From positions 1-11,082 of the forward strand of contig CAITNA010000224.1 of the NCBI GenBank assembly GCA_903893675.1: DNA of 11,082 nucleotides. The letters run 5' to 3'. The position numbers and the translations under genes are program-made. Shown in pieces: positions 7,676 to 11,082 of the stretch; the first letter of the stretch is position 1, and the number at the start of each line of letters is the position of its first letter. This DNA is from an uncultured Micrococcales bacterium. GTDB lineage: Bacteria > Actinomycetota > Actinomycetes > Actinomycetales > Microbacteriaceae. The notes beneath the pieces were generated by a model. It saw nothing but the letters and a program-made list of their open reading frames with translations, did not search any database and was not told the origin of the DNA.

Positions 7676-8563
7676 CTAAAGGCTCTGAATAACCTCACGC
7701 ATAAGCGCGGCGGTCTCGCTTGGAGTCTTGCCGACCTTCACGCCGCAAGCCTCGAATGCTTCCTTCTTCGCCTGTGCGGTTCCGGCTGAACCAGAAACGA
7801 TTGCACCGGCGTGACCCATGGTCTTGCCCTCTGGAGCTGTGAAGCCCGCAACATAAGCAACAACCGGCTTGGTGACGTTTGCCTTGATGTATGCAGCGGC
7901 CTTCTCTTCTGAGTCGCCACCGATCTCACCGATCAAAACGATTGCCTTGGTCTCTGGGTCTGCTTCGAATGCAGCGAGTGCGTCGATGTGAGTGGTTCCG
8001 ATAACTGGGTCTCCACCGATGCCGATTGCGGTCGAGATGCCGATGTCGCGCAGCTCGTACATCATCTGGTAGGTCAGGGTTCCCGACTTCGAAACCAAAC
8101 CGATTGGGCCAAAGCCTGAGATGTCGCTCGGGGTGATTCCCGCGTTCGACTTTCCTGGGCTGATGATGCCTGGGCAGTTCGGGCCGATCAAGCGGGTCTT
8201 GTTGCCCTTGGCAACGTTGTAGGCCCATGCGCTTGCAGAGTCGTGAACCGGGATGCCCTCGGTGATTGCAACGGCAAGAGGAATCTCTGCGTCGATTGCT
8301 TCAACGATTGCTGCCTTTGCAAAGGCTGGTGGAACGAAGATGACCGAAACGTTCGCGCCGGTTGCAGCCATTGCCTCTGCAACAGTGCCGAACACTGGCA
8401 ACGACTTGCCCTCAACCTCAACGGTCTCGCCGGCCTTGCGTGGGTTCACGCCACCGACGATGTTCGAACCGCCCTTGAGCATGCGAGTGGTGTGCTTCAT
8501 GCCCTCGGCACCGGTCATGCCCTGAACGATGATCTTCGAGTTTTCGTTTAGAAAGATTGCCAT
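7676..8563 (-). CDS. sucD: Succinyl-CoA synthetase alpha subunit
   Basis: SucD is the CoA-binding, phosphohistidine-carrying subunit of succinyl-CoA synthetase, which converts succinyl-CoA to succinate with formation of ATP or GTP in the TCA cycle. The 295-residue chain starts MAIFLNENSKIIVQGMTGAE, with the Rossmann CoA-binding loop at 15-21. It has GPNCPG (127-132), SKSGTLTYQ (158-166), Glu213 in IGEIGG and the active-site His251 in GKTMGHAGAI. The open frame extends 35 codons further up to 8668, but that stretch reads sucC out of frame and has no family similarity. AGGAG at 8577-8573 and the normal family length fix the ATG at 8563. It lies 19 bp after sucC, and the two subunits form one complex. 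Confidence 0.97.
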   Translation of the reverse strand: MAIFLNENSKIIVQGMTGAEGMKHTTRMLKGGSNIVGGVNPRKAGETVEVEGKSLPVFGTVAEAMAATGANVSVIFVPPAFAKAAIVEAIDAEIPLAVAITEGIPVHDSASAWAYNVAKGNKTRLIGPNCPGIISPGKSNAGITPSDISGFGPIGLVSKSGTLTYQMMYELRDIGISTAIGIGGDPVIGTTHIDALAAFEADPETKAIVLIGEIGGDSEEKAAAYIKANVTKPVVAYVAGFTAPEGKTMGHAGAIVSGSAGTAQAKKEAFEACGVKVGKTPSETAALMREVIQSL

Positions 8564-8572
8564 TTTGTGTTT

Positions 8573-8577
8573 CTCCT
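8573..8577 (-). promoter_or_regulatory. Ribosome binding site fixing the sucD start
   Basis: AGGAG on the - strand lies in the 19-bp sucC-sucD gap, 9 nt before the ATG at 8563. It supports this start over the longer open frame that begins inside sucC. Confidence 0.65.
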
Positions 8578-8582
8578 CGCGC

Positions 8583-9743
8583 CTAACGGTTTGCCAGCTC
8601 GGCGGCCTTGTCGGCAGCGTCGTCCATGGTGGCCACAACAGTGACCAGTGGGTGGTTGTAGTCAGCAAGGATGCGGCGACCCTCGATCACGTTGTTGCCA
8701 TCGAGGCGAACAACCAGCGGCTTGGTTGCGCTTGAACCAAGGGTGTTCAGCGCACCGACGATTCCGTTTGCAACGGCGTCGCAGGCGGTGATTCCACCGA
8801 AGACGTTTACGAACACGCTCTTGACCTGTGGGTCACCGAGGATGACGTCGAGGCCAGCGGCCATGACCTCAGCCGATGCGCCACCGCCGATGTCGAGGAA
8901 GTTAGCTGGCTTCACGTGACCGTGGCGCTCGCCCGCGTAGGCAACAACATCCAAGGTCGACATAACGAGGCCTGCACCGTTGCCGATGATTCCAACTTCG
9001 CCATCGAGCTTCACGTAGTTGAGGTCCATGGCCTTCGCCTTGGCCTCTAGTGGGTCGAGTGCGTCGCGCTCCATGTGCTCGCGCTCTGAGTGACGGAACT
9101 CTGCGTTGTCGTCGAGCGAGACCTTGCCATCGAGTGCCAGGATGTCGCCATCCTTGGTGAGCACGAGCGGGTTGACCTCAACGAGGGTTGCGTCTTCTTC
9201 AACGAACACCTTGTAGAGGGTTACGAAAACTGGCGCGACCTTCGCGGCCATGGCGTCGTCGAAGCCACCGGCCTTTGCGATCTCGAGCGCCTTGTGCAGG
9301 TCGATGCCCTTTACGGCGTCGACTGCAACCTTCGCGAGAGCATCTGGGCGCTCTTCTGCAAGCTGCTCAATTTCCATTCCACCCTCAACGCTGCAAAGCG
9401 AAAGGAAGGTGCGGTTCGATCGGTCGAGCAGAATCGAGAAGTAGTACTCCTTGTCGATTGCTGCACCCTGCGCGATCATTACGCGCTTTACTACGTGACC
9501 CTTGATGTCGAGTCCGAGAATCTTCTCTGCAGCTTCTTTGGCTTCGGCTGGGTTGTGAGCCAGCTTCACGCCGCCGGCCTTGCCACGACCACCGGTCTTG
9601 ACCTGAGCCTTGACGACAACAGTGCCGCCAATCTTTGCTGCTGCGGCCTCTGCCTCTGCCGGGGTGTCTGCGGTTAGACCCTGGAGGACTGGCACGCCGT
9701 GACGCTCGAACATGTCGCGCGCCTGGTATTCAAATAGATCCAC
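8583..9743 (-). CDS. sucC: Succinyl-CoA synthetase beta subunit (ADP- or GDP-forming)
   Basis: SucC is the nucleotide-binding subunit partnering SucD. The 386-residue chain has the normal family length. An N-terminal ATP-grasp domain begins DLFEYQARDMFERHGVPV and contains VVVKAQVKTGGRGKAGGVK (42-60). Metal- and nucleotide-binding EVNPLV (189-194) and LDGK (204-207) follow. The C-terminal ligase domain has GNGAGLVMSTLD (255-266), NFLDIGGGA (281-289) and FVNVFGGITACD (311-322). The start is GTG, with a weak GGAA about 8 nt upstream; the weak site is surprising for a central metabolic gene. It is the first gene of the proposed transcription unit continuing through sucD, perM, purN and purH. Nucleotide preference cannot be read from sequence with confidence. 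Confidence 0.97.
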   Translation of the reverse strand: MDLFEYQARDMFERHGVPVLQGLTADTPAEAEAAAAKIGGTVVVKAQVKTGGRGKAGGVKLAHNPAEAKEAAEKILGLDIKGHVVKRVMIAQGAAIDKEYYFSILLDRSNRTFLSLCSVEGGMEIEQLAEERPDALAKVAVDAVKGIDLHKALEIAKAGGFDDAMAAKVAPVFVTLYKVFVEEDATLVEVNPLVLTKDGDILALDGKVSLDDNAEFRHSEREHMERDALDPLEAKAKAMDLNYVKLDGEVGIIGNGAGLVMSTLDVVAYAGERHGHVKPANFLDIGGGASAEVMAAGLDVILGDPQVKSVFVNVFGGITACDAVANGIVGALNTLGSSATKPLVVRLDGNNVIEGRRILADYNHPLVTVVATMDDAADKAAELANR

Positions 9744-9778
9744 TTGATTGTTCCGTTCAAAATTCGGCTAACCCGCCA

Positions 9779-9784
9779 AGTCTA
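9779..9784 (-). promoter_or_regulatory. Possible -10 element of the sucC promoter
   Basis: In the 83-bp gap upstream of sucC, the - strand carries TAGACT, which fits the actinobacterial TANNNT -10 pattern and would give a 5' leader of about 30 nt. No good -35 is visible: TTCCAA lies 19 nt upstream and matches TTGACA at only three positions. The gap is the largest in the sucC-to-ABC gene series, which is the main reason to look for a promoter here. Confidence 0.25.
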
Positions 9785-9805
9785 AACCAGCGGGCCGACG
9801 GGGTT

Positions 9806-9822
9806 GGAATCCAGACGGAATC
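9806..9822. repeat. Two GGAATC direct repeats with 11-bp period upstream of sucC
   Basis: GGAATC occurs at 9806-9811 and again at 9817-9822, 11 bp apart from start to start, close to one helical turn. They lie between the stop of the secreted-protein gene and the possible sucC -10 element, a reasonable position for an activator or repressor site. Six-base repeats can occur by chance. Confidence 0.3.
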
Positions 9823-9826
9823 TGCA

Positions 9827-10960
9827 CTAAGACTTCGAAGTTGAGTAGCCGGATGGACACTTTGGATTGACTCCAGTGACCTTTTTAGTGAGCTTGGAAT
9901 TACTACGTTTGTAGCAGGTAATAGTTCTCGAACTTGGTTCCGGAATGACAGTCCAATTCAAGGTGCTAACTGCGGCCGTAGCCGAGAGGGAAACCTTGTC
10001 ATAAGCGCCTTGGGTTGTCTTGACACTTACCGAGCATGTGTAAGTCTGCCCTTTAGTTTGAGCCTTTATGCCGAAGCCATAGACCGGCACACCCGCGGTG
10101 GTATTCAAATCGATTGTGAACGCTCCGGTCGATAAGTACTTTGAGAATCTCGTGTCGCTATAAAGCGGCAAGTCTTTATAGGTCGCAATAACTTGATTTC
10201 CAGCTTTGATCTCCCAATCTGTGCCTGTGATTCCATAGGTTTGCACGGCGGCCTTTGTGAAATCCAAGAAGTAGCAGACCAAAGGTCCGCCGTCTGGAAA
10301 GTAAAGATTTACAGCGGGGTAAAATTGAGTCTTTGTCAGCTTCGTCTTCATCACAACATCCTGATGAAGTGCTGGCAGCGGCAGTAGAGCGCTAGCCGCG
10401 TTGTAGTCGACTGAAACTTGAACTCGGTACTGACCGACCGCCAGGCTTGGTGGAATTGTGAAAGTTCCCGAATAAGTCGTGCTCCCACAGGTATTTGTAA
10501 AGCAATAGCTATCAAGAGCACCTGTGAATTTCTCCGAATACGCAAATTGTCCAATTGGTGTGGAGGTAACAGAACCTCCCGAGTCCCCAGAGAGTTTTAG
10601 GGTTACGGAATATGCTCCAGCCCAAGCCCTGCAGTCTTGCATGAGCCAAATTGAGTAGCGGACTGAAGCTCCGGGGGTTAACTGTCCGTCTAGGCCTATC
10701 CCCGTAAAGGCAACATAAACTGCCGAGTCATACCCGGTGGACAGAACAAGGCCAGCGAACCGATCGTTACAGGTTGTGATATTTGGAGTCCCCAGAATTG
10801 CGCCTTCGGCATCGGAAAGCACACACCCACTAGGGGCTTCGAATTGAAAAATAGACTGGCACACGGTATCGGCATTTGCTTGAGTTGCCGGCACGAATGT
10901 CATGAAGAATGAGACCAGCAAAATCACCGAAAACGAACTTAGGATATTATTTTTTAGCAC
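9827..10960 (-). CDS. Secreted cysteine-rich protein of unknown function, low GC
   Basis: I do not recognise this protein as a named family. The open frame extends to a TTG at 10972, but the GTG at 10960, preceded by GGGGGAG, is the better start and gives 377 residues. A clear signal peptide follows (Lys near the start, a hydrophobic core ILLVSFFMTFV, then an A-N-A cleavage site before Asp31). The mature part has ten cysteines, an even number suited to disulfides outside the cell. Two beta-rich regions, about 80-190 and 215-340, look Ig-like, for example SGTFTIPPSLAVGQYRVQVS. The last 35 residues form a separate lysine-rich module with two cysteines (TITCYKR, then VNPKCPSGY), following a Pro-Glu-Pro linker. 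Three lines counted by hand have 40-47% GC against 62-67% in sucC, suggesting acquisition from elsewhere or rapid divergence. It lies between pcrA and sucC. A surface or extracellular binding role is inference. Confidence 0.8.
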   Translation of the reverse strand: MLKNNILSSFSVILLVSFFMTFVPATQANADTVCQSIFQFEAPSGCVLSDAEGAILGTPNITTCNDRFAGLVLSTGYDSAVYVAFTGIGLDGQLTPGASVRYSIWLMQDCRAWAGAYSVTLKLSGDSGGSVTSTPIGQFAYSEKFTGALDSYCFTNTCGSTTYSGTFTIPPSLAVGQYRVQVSVDYNAASALLPLPALHQDVVMKTKLTKTQFYPAVNLYFPDGGPLVCYFLDFTKAAVQTYGITGTDWEIKAGNQVIATYKDLPLYSDTRFSKYLSTGAFTIDLNTTAGVPVYGFGIKAQTKGQTYTCSVSVKTTQGAYDKVSLSATAAVSTLNWTVIPEPSSRTITCYKRSNSKLTKKVTGVNPKCPSGYSTSKS

Positions 10961-10963
10961 AGT

Positions 10964-10970
10964 CTCCCCC
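10964..10970 (-). promoter_or_regulatory. Ribosome binding site deciding the start of the secreted protein
   Basis: GGGGGAG on the - strand ends 3 nt before the GTG at 10960 and immediately follows the more distal TTG, so it can only serve the GTG. The resulting signal peptide begins with Lys within the first three residues, as expected. Confidence 0.5.
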
Positions 10971-10980
10971 AACCGCTCAA

Positions 10981-10986
10981 AATCTA
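10981..10986 (-). promoter_or_regulatory. Possible -10 element for the secreted-protein gene
   Basis: TAGATT on the - strand lies just after the pcrA stop codon, about 20 nt before the GTG start, and fits the TANNNT pattern. No -35 element is recognisable upstream, where the sequence is pcrA coding DNA. If real, the leader would be only about 10-15 nt; the gene may instead be read through from pcrA. Confidence 0.2.
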
Positions 10987-10987
10987 C

Positions 10988-11082
10988 TCACAGCTTAGTG
11001 ATGGGTGCGACTTTGACCAGCAGACGCTTCTTCGAACCTGAGTCGAAACGGATTTCGGCGGTCTGCTTGGTGCCTTCGCCCG
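10988..11082 (-). CDS. pcrA: ATP-dependent DNA helicase PcrA/UvrD, C-terminal tail only
   Basis: The 30 complete codons at the right edge read as a short beta-rich tail, including TAEIRFDSGSKKRLLVKVAP and ending ITKL, with stop TGA at 10990-10988. This resembles the end of actinobacterial PcrA/UvrD helicases, whose C-terminal Tudor-like domain usually closes with a K-R-L-L-x-x-x-A-P-I-x-K-L pattern. PcrA is a superfamily 1 3'-5' helicase in repair and replication, and the C-terminal domain is known to contact RNA polymerase. The motor domains lie outside the window, so the call rests on this tail and on its position near sucC. The secreted-protein gene starts 27 bp further along the same strand. 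Confidence 0.75.
   Translation of the reverse strand, partial: GEGTKQTAEIRFDSGSKKRLLVKVAPITKL

Noticed and set aside
8564..8668. N-terminal extension of SucD
   Set aside because: The extra 35 residues read sucC in another frame, have no family similarity, and lie upstream of a strong ribosome site for the ATG at 8563.
9772..9794. Inverted repeat CCCGC / GCGGG around the possible sucC -10
   Set aside because: The 5-bp arms are separated by 13 nt and contain only G and C; this is expected by chance in high-GC DNA, and no T run makes it a terminator.
1..11082. Search for defence genes, CRISPR arrays, transposases, phage genes, tRNA or rRNA
   Set aside because: Coding sequence accounts for nearly all of the window, no gap exceeds 100 bp, and none of the proteins or gaps shows features of these elements.

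Overview
The window looks like chromosome of a high-GC, probably aquatic, actinobacterium. Microbacteriaceae or a close freshwater relative is my best guess. The guess rests on the gene order pcrA - sucC - sucD - perM - purN - purH, which resembles the mycobacterial sucCD/perM/purNH neighbourhood, on high GC in the core genes (62-67% in sucC lines counted by hand), and on frequent GTG starts. No species can be named from this sequence alone.

Layout, left to right. (1) The last 165 residues of a secreted GH13 alpha-amylase lie on the + strand and end at 500. (2) Two ABC exporter half-transporters follow on the - strand. Their genes overlap by 4 bp and most likely encode one heterodimer with one active and one degenerate ATP site. 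The distal ABC gene runs head-on into the amylase gene, and the two stop codons overlap. (3) purH and purN encode steps of de novo purine synthesis. (4) perM encodes a polytopic membrane protein of the PerM/DUF6350 family. (5) sucD and sucC encode the two subunits of succinyl-CoA synthetase. (6) An unrecognised, low-GC, cysteine-rich secreted protein comes next. (7) The C-terminal tail of the DNA helicase PcrA runs off the right edge.

Everything except the amylase is on the - strand. From sucC to the second ABC gene the spacings are 19 bp, 6 bp, 37 bp, an overlap, 50 bp and an overlap, so sucC-sucD-perM-purN-purH-ABC-ABC could be one transcript of about 9 kb. The most likely promoter region is the 83-bp gap upstream of sucC. 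The sucCD and purNH pairs are housekeeping metabolism. perM is a conserved passenger linked in mycobacteria to cell division. The ABC pair looks like a later appendix to the same transcription unit.

Most of the window is ordinary core genome. I found no defence system, CRISPR array, RNA gene, transposase or phage gene. The part that differs is 9827-10960: a compositionally distinct gene for a secreted, ten-cysteine protein with a compact C-terminal Cys module, lying between pcrA and sucC. It is the best candidate here for something undescribed, but no function can be assigned from sequence alone.
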